From DASZTV01 sp035548125 (lineage in GTDB: Bacteria; Actinomycetota; Actinomycetes; JAFAQI01): a stretch of DNA of 64,000 nucleotides. Positions within the stretch are counted from its first letter, which is position 1. The number at the start of each line of letters is the position of its first letter. Position numbers and translations under genes: made by a program. This document shows positions 45,734 through 53,568 of the stretch, in pieces. Where the stretch lies: contig DASZTV010000025.1 of the NCBI GenBank assembly GCA_035548125.1, positions 61,209 to 125,208 on the forward strand. The letters run 5' to 3'. The notes below the pieces were generated by a model, which was not told the origin of the DNA, searched no databases, and was given only the letters and a program-made list of their open reading frames with translations.

Positions 45734-47265
45734 GGAATCACTGCGGCGTGGGCGGCAGCGGCTTCGAGCAGGCTGCCCGAGCTCACGAGTGATACGACCG
45801 CGTCGATCTCGGGCGCGAGGTGGCGGTCCGGTCCTGGGCCCGGCACGACCGTACGCAGCCGTTCGCGAACCGCGCCGATCGCCGGTGATGAGGTGAGCGG
45901 CGCGCGGAGGTCGAGCGCCCGCGCCGCCGTCATGAGCTCGATCGCGAGCACCCGGCGGACCAGGTCGATCGATCGCCGCAGCTTGCGCGCCGCCGACCAG
46001 CCCATCGACACGTGGTCCTCCTGCATCGCCGAGGACGGGATGGAGTCCACCGACGCGGGCGCCGCGAGCCGCTTGCACTCGCTGACCATGCCGGCCTGGG
46101 TGTACTGCGCGATCATCAGCCCGGAGTCGACGCCGGGCTCGGCCGCGAGGAACGGCGGCAGGCCGTGCGAGCGGGAGCGGTCGAGCATCCGGTCGGTACG
46201 CCGTTCGGCCATCGAGGCGAGGTCCGCCGCGGCGATCGCCAGGAAGTCGAGCACGTAGCCGACCGGCGCACCGTGGAAGTTGCCGTTGGACTCGACGCGC
46301 CCGTCGGGCAGTACGACCGGGTTGTCGATCGCCGATGCCAGCTCGTACGACGCGACGCGACGCGCGTGGTCCAGCGTGTCCCGGCAGGCACCGGCCACCT
46401 GCGGCGCGCAGCGCAGCGAGTAGGCGTCCTGCACCCTCGTGTCCTCCGGGCCGGCGTGCGAGGCGACGATCGGCGAGCCGGCGAGCAGTGCACGAAGGTT
46501 CGCGGCGGACAGCGACTGACCCGGCTGCGGCCGCAGCTGCTGGAGGTCGTCGGCAAAGACCCGGTCTGTGCCGAGCAGCGCCTCGACCGTCATCGCCGTG
46601 GCGAGGTCGGCGGTGGTCACCAGCGCCGAGAGATCCTCGATCGCGAGGACCAGCATCCCGAGCATGCCGTCCGTGCCGTTGAGCAGCGCAAGCCCCTCCT
46701 TCTCAGCGAAGGTGACCGGCGCCAGCCCGGCGGCGCGAAGCGCCGCCGCTGCGGCGACCGCCGTACCGTCCGCGCCGAGCACCTCACCCTCGCCCATCAG
46801 GACCAGCGCACAAGCGGCAAGCGGGGCAAGGTCGCCGCTGCACCCGAGCGAGCCGAACTCGTGCACCAGCGGCGTGATGCCCGCGTTGAGCAGCGCCGCG
46901 ATGGCCTGCGCGGTCTCCGGCCGCGCGCCGGTCCGCCCGGTGGCGAGGGTCCGCAGCCGCAGCAGCTGCATCGCCCGGACCACCTCGCGCTCCACCGGCG
47001 GGCCGGAGCCGGCGGCGTGGGAGCGCACGAGCGAGCGCTGCAGGTCCGCCCGTCGCTCGCGCGGGATGTGGGTCGTGGCGAGCGCTCCGAAACCGGTCGA
47101 GACGCCGTACGCCGGCCGGTCCGACGCCGCCAGCGCGTCGACGTGCGCCCTCGACGCCGCCATCGCCTCGAGCGCGGCCGGCGCCAGCGCGACATCGGCG
47201 TCCATCCGGGTGACCGCGACCACCTCGGCGAACGTCAGCGGGTCCGGCGAGACCTGAACCGTCAC
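45730..47265 (-). CDS. hutH: Histidine ammonia-lyase
   Basis: Deaminates histidine to urocanate using an MIO cofactor (511 aa). The MIO tripeptide is Cys142-Ser143-Gly144 (GSLGCSGDLAPLA), as in Streptomyces HutH. Tyr53 (YGVSTGFG) and the Ser82-His83 pair that marks histidine rather than Tyr/Phe specificity are present, with SSAMQEDHVSMGW near the C-terminus. The GTG overlaps the aminotransferase stop (GTGA). No hutU or hutI is seen in the window. Confidence 0.94.
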   Translation of the reverse strand: MTVQVSPDPLTFAEVVAVTRMDADVALAPAALEAMAASRAHVDALAASDRPAYGVSTGFGALATTHIPRERRADLQRSLVRSHAAGSGPPVEREVVRAMQLLRLRTLATGRTGARPETAQAIAALLNAGITPLVHEFGSLGCSGDLAPLAACALVLMGEGEVLGADGTAVAAAAALRAAGLAPVTFAEKEGLALLNGTDGMLGMLVLAIEDLSALVTTADLATAMTVEALLGTDRVFADDLQQLRPQPGQSLSAANLRALLAGSPIVASHAGPEDTRVQDAYSLRCAPQVAGACRDTLDHARRVASYELASAIDNPVVLPDGRVESNGNFHGAPVGYVLDFLAIAAADLASMAERRTDRMLDRSRSHGLPPFLAAEPGVDSGLMIAQYTQAGMVSECKRLAAPASVDSIPSSAMQEDHVSMGWSAARKLRRSIDLVRRVLAIELMTAARALDLRAPLTSSPAIGAVRERLRTVVPGPGPDRHLAPEIDAVVSLVSSGSLLEAAAAHAAVIP

Positions 47266-48080
47266 GGATCCGGCTCCGCGCTGCGCTGGGCGAACACCTC
47301 GGCGGCACGCAACGTCAGCGGCCCGGGAACGGCGGGAAGCGGCTTTCCGTCGACCGCGCGGATCGGCTGCACGTCACGAGTCGATGAGGCCAGGAACGCC
47401 TCGTCGGCCTCGGCCAGCGCGGCGAGCGGAAGCGGCCGCTCGGACACGTCTCCCAGCCATTCGACGATCAGGTCCCGGGTGATGCCGGCAAGGCAGCCGC
47501 TCGACACGGGTGGGGTGATCAACTCGCCTCGGACGCCGACGAACACGTTGCTACCCGTGCCCTCGCACAGCTCGCCGCGCGTGTTGGCGAAGATCGCCTC
47601 GGCGGCGCCTCGCTGGTGTGCGTAGTCGAGGGCGACGACGTTGTCGGCGTACGACGTGGTCTTCAGTCCCGCGGTCGCGGCCCGCTCGTTGCGGGTCCAC
47701 GGCACCGTCACGACGTCGGCGGTCGGCGGCCACTCGGCGAGCGGCGCGGTGGCGACGATCACGGTTGCCGGGTTCGTGCCGCGGTCGCTGCCGTAGGGAG
47801 ACGGACCGCCGGTCAGCGTCACGCGCAGCCGTGCGCGGTCGGGAGTGTCCGCAGCCAGGACCGCGTCAATCCCGGCGCGGATCAGGTCGAGGTCCACGGG
47901 AAGCCCGAGCCCGGTGGCGGATGAGACAAGCCGTTCGAGATGTCGGGACAGCGCGAACGGCCGCCCCCCGATCACCTTCATCGTCTCGAACACGCCGTCG
48001 CCGACCGTGACCCCGTGGTCGTCGGCCCGCAGGACCGGCTGGCTCGCCTCGACGATGCGGCCGTCCACCCAGAGCGTCAC
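47262..48080 (-). CDS. Class IV aminotransferase (aminodeoxychorismate lyase/BCAT-like)
   Basis: A 272-aa fold-type IV PLP enzyme. GVTVGDGVFETMKV near residues 23-36, the PLP Lys140 in GLKTTSYADNV and the cofactor-anchoring Glu173 in LCEGTGSNVF are all present. It could be a 4-amino-4-deoxychorismate lyase, a D-amino acid transaminase or a branched-chain type enzyme; the sequence does not decide. It lies between hutG-like and hutH genes and overlaps both by GTGA. Confidence 0.85.
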   Translation of the reverse strand: MTLWVDGRIVEASQPVLRADDHGVTVGDGVFETMKVIGGRPFALSRHLERLVSSATGLGLPVDLDLIRAGIDAVLAADTPDRARLRVTLTGGPSPYGSDRGTNPATVIVATAPLAEWPPTADVVTVPWTRNERAATAGLKTTSYADNVVALDYAHQRGAAEAIFANTRGELCEGTGSNVFVGVRGELITPPVSSGCLAGITRDLIVEWLGDVSERPLPLAALAEADEAFLASSTRDVQPIRAVDGKPLPAVPGPLTLRAAEVFAQRSAEPDP

Positions 48081-48994
48081 TGCTGCCGCCGCATCGCCAG
48101 GCCGGCGGCGACCTCGAGCAGGCACATGGCGGCGAGGCGGACGGTGCGCCCGTCTTCGGCGTCCCGCGTCGCGTCGATCTCGGTGAGGTCCACGGCGCGC
48201 ACGCGCGGGTCCGCGCCTGCGGCGTAGGCGGCGCCGAGCATCTCCGCGGCGGACAGGCCGCCGGGCAGGCTCGCCGCGCAGGCCGGGGCCACGGACCGGT
48301 CGCAGGCGTCCAGGTCGAGGTCCACGTAGATGCCGCCCTTGCCGGACCCGGCGACGTCGAGCGCCTGCCGCATGCAGTCGCCGATGCCCCGCGCCGCCAC
48401 CTCGCCCCGGCCGATCACCGACACCCCGCGCGCGTGCGCCTCCGTGGCGTACGAGCGGCTGTTCGCCCAGTCGGCGATGCCGACCTGGACGATCTGCTCG
48501 CCCGGTACGCCGGCCCCGATCAGGTCCCGGACCGGGGTGCCGTTGCTGCGGCCCTCGCGCAGGTCGTGGTGCGCGTCGAGCGTCACCAACCCGGCCTTCG
48601 CGAGGCCCTCGCCGAACACCCCGGCCATCGCGGGGTAGGTGAGCGAGTTGTCACCGCCGACGACCACGACCAGCCGCGCCTTGGCCGCGGCGGTCTCCAC
48701 GGCGGTCCGCACCCGCCACTCGCCCTCGACCGCCATGTCCGGGTCGTCCACGTCTCCGCGGTCCCACACCGAGATCGCCTCGGCCAGATCGAGCTTGCGC
48801 GACGGCGACCAGGTGGAGAGCCGGTCCAGCGCCCGCCGCAACGCCGCAGGCGTGGCGTGGGCGCCGGAGGTCGACAGAGAGGTGGCGAACGTGGGCACCC
48901 CGATGACCGCCAGGTCGACGTCGCGGTCCCCCGGACCGCCCGCCAGCCAGTCGCCGGCGCTCGGCCACCGATGGTCCCCCCGGACGGCGCTCAC
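48077..48994 (-). CDS. Arginase/formimidoylglutamase-family protein, HutG-like
   Basis: A ureohydrolase-fold protein of about 305 aa. Two of the manganese motifs are intact: DAHHDLRE (from residue 140) and YVDLDLDACDRSVAPA. The first motif reads GGDNS instead of GGDHS, so a usual metal His is Asn116. Together with hutH it suggests formimidoylglutamate hydrolysis in histidine degradation, though agmatinase-like activity is possible. The start is uncertain: GTG at 48994 is listed, an ATG at 49027 is open. Confidence 0.8.
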   Translation of the reverse strand: MSAVRGDHRWPSAGDWLAGGPGDRDVDLAVIGVPTFATSLSTSGAHATPAALRRALDRLSTWSPSRKLDLAEAISVWDRGDVDDPDMAVEGEWRVRTAVETAAAKARLVVVVGGDNSLTYPAMAGVFGEGLAKAGLVTLDAHHDLREGRSNGTPVRDLIGAGVPGEQIVQVGIADWANSRSYATEAHARGVSVIGRGEVAARGIGDCMRQALDVAGSGKGGIYVDLDLDACDRSVAPACAASLPGGLSAAEMLGAAYAAGADPRVRAVDLTEIDATRDAEDGRTVRLAAMCLLEVAAGLAMRRQQ

Positions 48995-49070
48995 GTGGCG
49001 ATGCTGCCATGTGGGCGGCGTACCCATGTAGAGTCGACGACGCACGATTCCTGCTACGGCTGGGTCGCGT

Positions 49071-49143
49071 GCGGACGTAGCGCAGCTGGTAGCGCATCAC
49101 CTTGCCAAGGTGAGGGTCGCGGGTTCGAATCCCGTCGTCCGCT
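49071..49143 (+). tRNA. tRNA-Gly (anticodon GCC)
   Basis: Acceptor GCGGACG pairs with CGTCCGC; the anticodon arm CACCT-TGCCAA-GGTG presents GCC; the T arm has GGGTTCGAATCCC. Discriminator T, no encoded CCA. First of a three-tRNA cluster. Confidence 0.95.
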
Positions 49144-49214
49144 CGGTGGGCGCCCTTCGCTTGACGGCAAACGCTTGACGGCAAAGTGCGCCCATCCGCT
49201 TGGTTACGAAACCA

Positions 49215-49286
49215 GGCGGGTTGGCCGAGTGGCTTAGGCAAGGGCCTGCAAAGCCCTGTACGCGGGTTCGATTCCCGCACCCGCCT
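49215..49286 (+). tRNA. tRNA-Cys (anticodon GCA)
   Basis: Acceptor GGCGGGT pairs with ACCCGCC; the anticodon loop CTGCAAA sits on the stem AGGGC/GCCCT; the T arm has GGGTTCGATTCCC. Discriminator T, no encoded CCA. Confidence 0.95.
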
Positions 49287-49309
49287 CAGTACGCTCTAGT
49301 ACGAAGTAC

Positions 49310-49387
49310 GGGCGATTGGCGCAGTCTGGCTAGCGCGCTTCCCTGACACGGAAGAGGTCACAGGTTCAAGTCCTGTATCGCCCACCA
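49310..49387 (+). tRNA. tRNA-Val (anticodon GAC)
   Basis: Acceptor GGGCGAT pairs with ATCGCCC; the anticodon loop CTGACAC on stem CTTCC/GGAAG presents GAC; the T arm has AGGTTCAAGTCCT. Discriminator A and an encoded CCA at 49385-49387. The 46-bp element copy 3 begins 5 nt later. Confidence 0.95.
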
Positions 49388-49392
49388 AACGC

Positions 49393-49438
49393 TTTGTGAG
49401 CTGTCCGCTACAGCGGGCGGTACGTAGCGGTTCACAAA
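49393..49438. repeat. 46-bp palindromic element, copy 3
   Basis: Same 46-nt length with ends TTTGTGAGC and GGTTCACAAA. Arms pair at 14 of 22 positions. Read on the minus strand its second half closely matches copy 1 (CCCGCTGTAGCG then CAGCTCACAAA). It fills the space between the end of tRNA-Val and the stop of the convergent S55 peptidase gene (4 nt away), where a two-way terminator would be useful. Confidence 0.8.
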
Positions 49439-49442
49439 GCGG

Positions 49443-51308
49443 TCAGCCCTCGGGCGGCACGTCGCCGTCTCCCCCGCCGTCGCCACCATCACAGTCACAC
49501 GGCACGTCGACGTTGATCGCGAGCGTCAGCAGCCCGCGGGTCACCTGGCTGAGCCGGACGTGATGGTTGCGGACCAGCGTCGTCGTGCCGTCCGGCGACG
49601 GCGTCGACAGCGAAGCGACCACGTCGTTGCCGTGCGGCAAGGCCTTCAGCAGCTTCATCAGCCCCGCGAACGACGTGACAGTGGAGGTGTCCGGGCCCGC
49701 GGCCGCGATGTCGCCGCCGCCCGCCACCTGGATCGTCCCGGAGCCCGCCGACGCGCTGTCGGGGATGTGCACGGACAGCTTCACGGTCCTGGTCTTGTGG
49801 CTGTTGCGGTAGGCCGCGAGCGACACCTTCAGCTGGACGTCGTCGCCCGGCGCGACGTCCAACGTGGTGGCCGGAGTCACCTCCTGCCAGCCGTCGCCGT
49901 CGTTGGCCGACAGGCCGCGGATCTCCCATTCCTTGACCGTCTGCGTGGCCGTCGCGTGCGCGGTCACCTTGGTGACGGTGAGGGCGTCGAACGGGTTGTC
50001 GACGATCGTCGAGAGCATCGTGAACAGCTGCCACGACGTACCGAACTCGACGTCGAACGGGTCGGTGTAGAGGTCGCTGCGGTGGAAGCTCCACCGCTTG
50101 CCGTCGTCCATCCGCCCGGAGACCGTCCAGCTGAACGACGACGAGCCGGCGCCTTCGTGCTGGGTCGTGGTGAGCAGGTTGTAGTACGTCGAGCCGCCGG
50201 TCGCGTCGGCGACCTCCTCCACCAGCGGCGTACGCGTGACGCCCCTGCGCGTGAGGCCGGTGCCAGGCGCGGTGGCCCGGGTCGTGATGATCGTCTGGAC
50301 GGGCGTCCGGCCCAGCGTGGCCCGGATCCCGGGCAGCCGGTCCTGGTCGAGCGTTCCGACGAGATGACCGATGTTCGCCATCACGAACGACGGGCCGGTC
50401 GGGTCACGCTGCACGTAGAGGACCCGGGCGGCGTTCGCCGTCTCGCTCGTCGCGCCGCTGAGCGCCATCGGGTGCCCGAACGCCAGCACCTTGTGGCCGC
50501 AGACGGCGGTCACCGTGCCGACGCCGCCGATCGTGTAGGCGCCGGACGCGATCGTGACCGCGAACGGCGCCCCTGGCCGGATGTTTGCCGCCGAGCCGCT
50601 GCGCTGCACGCCACGCGCACTGCCGGCATGAAGAGAGAACGAGCTCATTCCGGCCTGCCGCAGCCGGGCGCGCAGGTCGGGCCACCGGCTGCTGGGCAGC
50701 CCCACGACCGTGATCGGGGTGCGCAGCGGCGCGAGGTCGGCGGGTCCTTCGCCCGACGCACCGCTCCCGGACACCATCCGGCTGGGAACCGCGACGTGCT
50801 TCGCGTACGTCGGTGGCGTGACCCGGCGGTCGTCGAGCAGCTGGTACATCGCGGCGGCGGGCGTCACGCCGGCCTTGTTGGTCGCCCCGAAGGACAGCCC
50901 GTAGGAAAGCGCTCCGATGAGCCGGCCGTCACCGGCGTAGATCGGCGATCCCGACATTCCCTCCCAGGTGCCGTTGCGCTTGGTCATTGCGGAGTGGGTC
51001 GAGATCACGATCATGTCGAGGCCCGGCGCGATGCCGTCCTTGAGCACGCCGAGCACGGTCACCGCGAACGGCGTCGGAGTGCGGCCCTTGACCGTCGTGT
51101 AGCCGGTGCCGCGCAGCCCCGCGTGGACCTCGCTCAGCGGATAGATCGCCGGGCAGCCGGCGGAGCCGTAGCCCGCCGGATGCTTGGCGTGCGCCTCAGC
51201 GGCGGACCCGCTCGCGCTGACCGGGGCGACGACCAGCGTCAGCCCGAGGACAGCCGCAACGACGGCGCCGCGGGCAACCAAACGACGGCGAGCAAGCGAG
51301 ATCGGCAC
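49443..51308 (-). CDS. Secreted/anchored SpoIVB-like peptidase (family S55)
   Basis: A 621-aa protein with an N-terminal signal segment (about residues 10-33). The likely catalytic Ser121 is in GMSGSPIYAGDGRLIGALSYG (start GMSGSPIY) and a His in AFGHP at 277-280. The C-terminal 250 residues are a beta-rich region of unknown type, ending in an acidic Asp/Gly tail with CDCDGGDGGGDGD. The GTG at 51308 follows a GGGGGGA; an upstream start at 51356 would lengthen the tail before the signal. Substrate unknown; S55 proteins occur in many bacteria that do not form endospores. Confidence 0.78.
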   Translation of the reverse strand: MPISLARRRLVARGAVVAAVLGLTLVVAPVSASGSAAEAHAKHPAGYGSAGCPAIYPLSEVHAGLRGTGYTTVKGRTPTPFAVTVLGVLKDGIAPGLDMIVISTHSAMTKRNGTWEGMSGSPIYAGDGRLIGALSYGLSFGATNKAGVTPAAAMYQLLDDRRVTPPTYAKHVAVPSRMVSGSGASGEGPADLAPLRTPITVVGLPSSRWPDLRARLRQAGMSSFSLHAGSARGVQRSGSAANIRPGAPFAVTIASGAYTIGGVGTVTAVCGHKVLAFGHPMALSGATSETANAARVLYVQRDPTGPSFVMANIGHLVGTLDQDRLPGIRATLGRTPVQTIITTRATAPGTGLTRRGVTRTPLVEEVADATGGSTYYNLLTTTQHEGAGSSSFSWTVSGRMDDGKRWSFHRSDLYTDPFDVEFGTSWQLFTMLSTIVDNPFDALTVTKVTAHATATQTVKEWEIRGLSANDGDGWQEVTPATTLDVAPGDDVQLKVSLAAYRNSHKTRTVKLSVHIPDSASAGSGTIQVAGGGDIAAAGPDTSTVTSFAGLMKLLKALPHGNDVVASLSTPSPDGTTTLVRNHHVRLSQVTRGLLTLAINVDVPCDCDGGDGGGDGDVPPEG

Positions 51309-51395
51309 GGTCCCCCCACATGTCCGGACAAGAAGTCTTTGCGTGTAGACGCGCATCTTGCCCGAAAGGTTCCCCTGCCGCGCGCGGTGGGGCGG

Positions 51396-51629
51396 TTAGG
51401 TCTGGCCGAGCCCTCCGCTGAGCGGCCGAACGGTGGCGTGGGAGCCTCCCGCGCGCGCCTCGGGCGAGCTCAGCCACGTGGCGATCGCCTGCGCCAGGGT
51501 CGCGTGGACCTGAGCGGAGGCGAGCGTCAGCGTCTTGTCCGGGCCGGTCTGCGAGGCAGCAGTGTTGACCTGCGCGCGGGCCCGGTCGACGTGGAGCGCG
51601 AAGTCGTGGGTCGTGTACGGAGCAGGCAT
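51396..51629 (-). CDS. Small hypothetical protein
   Basis: A 77-aa open frame starting with ATG. It is moderately hydrophilic, Ala/Thr-rich and probably helical (VDRARAQVNTAASQTG, then ASAQVHATLAQAIATWLSS). I do not recognise a family. It lies between the S55 peptidase and a lipoprotein gene on the same strand and does not overlap either, which supports it being real. Confidence 0.5.
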   Translation of the reverse strand: MPAPYTTHDFALHVDRARAQVNTAASQTGPDKTLTLASAQVHATLAQAIATWLSSPEARAGGSHATVRPLSGGLGQT

Positions 51630-51665
51630 GCCAGAAACGGTAATCCGCTCAGCGCGACGATGTGG

Positions 51666-52370
51666 CTAGGTACACGGCTCGCCACCGATTCGGCCTAGCG
51701 GCGTGATCCGCGCCCGGTTCACCCGGCTCGCGTCGTACCTGCCGTGACCGACGCCCCGACCGGACGTCAGCTCCACGAAGGCGCCGAGGCTGGAGTTCCC
51801 ATAGCGTTGCCCGATCGCCTTGCTCATGTAGATGGCCTGCTGACATGAGAACGCCTTCAGCGCGTACACCGCGCGCTCCTTGCCCGGCAGCAGCTCGGTC
51901 CGAACGGCGGCCAGCGCGAGCTGGGCGGTCACCGCAGGCGAGAACCGTACGATCCGGCGGTACGGGCTGCCCGAGACGTCGAGCGGCCGGCCGAGCTCCC
52001 GGCCGATGGCACCGGCGAGCTTCACGCAGTCGCTGCCCTTACGGGCGTTCGCGACGAGCTCGGCCTCGGCAACCGCGCCGGCCGGCACGTCGAGGCGCGC
52101 GCGACGTACCCGCTCGGCCAGTGCCTCGACGGCATCGGTGAGGGCCTTCACCGAGCTGTCCATGCAGCGCCGCTCGAGCTCACGAAGCGGCCTGAGGTAG
52201 GTACGGACCCGGGGCGGCTGATGGTCGGCCGCGGCCAGACTCGAGGCCAGGTCGGCCACGGTGACCGCACGTGGTGCGGCCTCGTGCGGACGGTCTGTCG
52301 TGCTGGCTGCGGGCGCGCACGCCACGGCGCACACGAGCACCAGCAGCGCGGCGGCGACCCGCTTGGGCAG
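51666..52370 (-). CDS. Putative lipoprotein of unknown function
   Basis: A protein of about 234 aa. The N-terminus PKRVAAALLVLVCAVAC is a good lipoprotein signal with lipobox AVAC (Cys18), but the only start that gives it is a CTG at 52370, 3 nt past the stop of the upstream gene; there is no ATG, GTG or TTG in frame nearby. The body is helical with Cys residues at about 72, 116 and 174. No family recognised. Confidence 0.6.
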   Translation of the reverse strand: MPKRVAAALLVLVCAVACAPAASTTDRPHEAAPRAVTVADLASSLAAADHQPPRVRTYLRPLRELERRCMDSSVKALTDAVEALAERVRRARLDVPAGAVAEAELVANARKGSDCVKLAGAIGRELGRPLDVSGSPYRRIVRFSPAVTAQLALAAVRTELLPGKERAVYALKAFSCQQAIYMSKAIGQRYGNSSLGAFVELTSGRGVGHGRYDASRVNRARITPLGRIGGEPCT

Positions 52371-52375
52371 CGGAG

Positions 52376-52603
52376 CTACTCGCTCTGCTGCGCCGGGCCG
52401 GGCCCGAACTCGCTCACCGACTCCATGATCCCGGCGAGCCACGCCCAGATGCTGCCGCCGACGAACAGGCCGATACCGACCCAGAACCCCGGCCAGTTCC
52501 ACTCGATCAGGGCGATCCCGCCGACGATCGTGCCGGCGATGATCACAAAGGTGGCTGCCCAGATTGACGCTGAGGCGTCGTGCCCTCCGGTCTGGCCGGC
52601 CAT
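52376..52603 (-). CDS. Small membrane protein, HGxxPAAW-like
   Basis: A 75-aa protein with two membrane helices (about residues 13-33 and 37-59). The start GGHDASASIWAA and the middle WNWPGFWVGIGLFVGGSI resemble the actinobacterial HGxxPAAW small membrane family, which is usually near trp genes. Function unknown. Its 5' end overlaps the end of the YihY gene by 61 nt. Confidence 0.7.
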   Translation of the reverse strand: MAGQTGGHDASASIWAATFVIIAGTIVGGIALIEWNWPGFWVGIGLFVGGSIWAWLAGIMESVSEFGPGPAQQSE

Positions 52604-53538
52604 CCGTGTTCCTCCTCGATCGTCAGCTGCTCCCCCTCAGCGTAAGGCTCTGCCCTCGCCGCCGCTGTCTCGGGGCGCGGCCACAGCCGATCTATCTCGG
52701 CGTTGAGCTCCGCGCCGAGCAGGATCGCCAGTGCCGTCAGATACAGGAACAGCAGTACGGCGACCGGCGCGGACAGCGGACCGTAGGTAGCCGTCTTGCG
52801 AAAGGCCCAGTCGAGCCACAGCCGCAGCAAGGTCGACCCGATCACCCACACCAGCACTGCCAGCGCCGCGCCGGGAAGGGCGCGCGACCACGGCGTGCGG
52901 ATCGGGAGCGCCTGGTGGTACAGCGTCGCCAGCAGGACCAGGGAGAGCACCAGGACGACCGGCCAGTAGCCGAGCTGGATCACCTGGTGGACCGCGTCGT
53001 GCAGCCGATCCGGGAACGCCTGCTCCAGGTGCGAGGGCCCGAGGACGAGCAGCGGCAGCAGCAGGATGATCGCGACGACGAAGCTCAGGTAGAGCCGCAG
53101 GGCGAGCAGCCGGCTGCGTACCGCGCCCCGCTGATGGCGCAGTCCGTACGCGATCGTGATCGTGTTGACGTAGGTCGCCATGGCCGAGGACCCGGTCCAC
53201 AGCGACACGACGAAGCTGATCGACACGACATCAGCACGCCCGCCGAACAGGATCCGGTGCAACGCCGGCGCGATCGTCGAGTGCACCGCGCTCGGCACGA
53301 TCACGTGACTCAAGCCGCGCTCGATCGAGTGCTGCAAGTGGTTGAGGTTGTCGGCTCCGAGCGGACCGTTGAAGAACCCGATGACCCCGAGGACGGCAAG
53401 GATCAGCGACGGCAGCGACAACAGCTGCCAGAAGCCCGCCTCGGCGGCCAGCCCGAGCACCCGGTCGTGCCAGGCGCGGCGCAGCGTCGTGCCGACCAGC
53501 TCGCGCACGGACGCCACCAGCAAACGGTACGGCGGCAA
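52543..53538 (-). CDS. YihY/BrkB family membrane protein
   Basis: A 331-aa polytopic membrane protein with about six helices. Landmarks are AAEAGFWQLLSLPSLILAVL, WTGSSAMATYVNTI and the C-terminal TYGPLSAPVAVLLFLYLTA followed by LLGAELNAEID, as in the YihY family (earlier called RNase BN, now of uncertain function). TTG at 53538 is taken as the start, with a 30-bp gap to the divergent aidB-like gene. The C-terminal tail is hydrophilic and partly overlaps the next gene. Confidence 0.88.
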   Translation of the reverse strand: MPPYRLLVASVRELVGTTLRRAWHDRVLGLAAEAGFWQLLSLPSLILAVLGVIGFFNGPLGADNLNHLQHSIERGLSHVIVPSAVHSTIAPALHRILFGGRADVVSISFVVSLWTGSSAMATYVNTITIAYGLRHQRGAVRSRLLALRLYLSFVVAIILLLPLLVLGPSHLEQAFPDRLHDAVHQVIQLGYWPVVLVLSLVLLATLYHQALPIRTPWSRALPGAALAVLVWVIGSTLLRLWLDWAFRKTATYGPLSAPVAVLLFLYLTALAILLGAELNAEIDRLWPRPETAAARAEPYAEGEQLTIEEEHGWPARPEGTTPQRQSGQPPL

Positions 53539-53568
53539 CCGCCCGATTCAGGTGCTTCACTGGGCGCC

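Noticed and set aside
45730..47265. Cys-Ser-Gly instead of Ala-Ser-Gly at the MIO site of histidine ammonia-lyase
   Set aside because: Streptomyces HutH proteins also read GSLGCSGDLAPL, so this is a normal actinobacterial variant, not a defect.
49287..49309. Short repeated AGTACG between tRNA-Cys and tRNA-Val
   Set aside because: Two short matches in a 23-nt spacer; no stable structure or second copy elsewhere was seen.
49443..51308. SpoIVB-like peptidase as evidence of endospore formation
   Set aside because: S55-domain proteins occur in many non-endospore-formers and no other endospore gene is seen.
52564..53568. A long open frame upstream of, and in frame with, the AidB-like gene
   Set aside because: It is antisense to the YihY gene, low in recognisable content (Arg/Gln/Asp-rich) and is explained by GC-biased stop avoidance.
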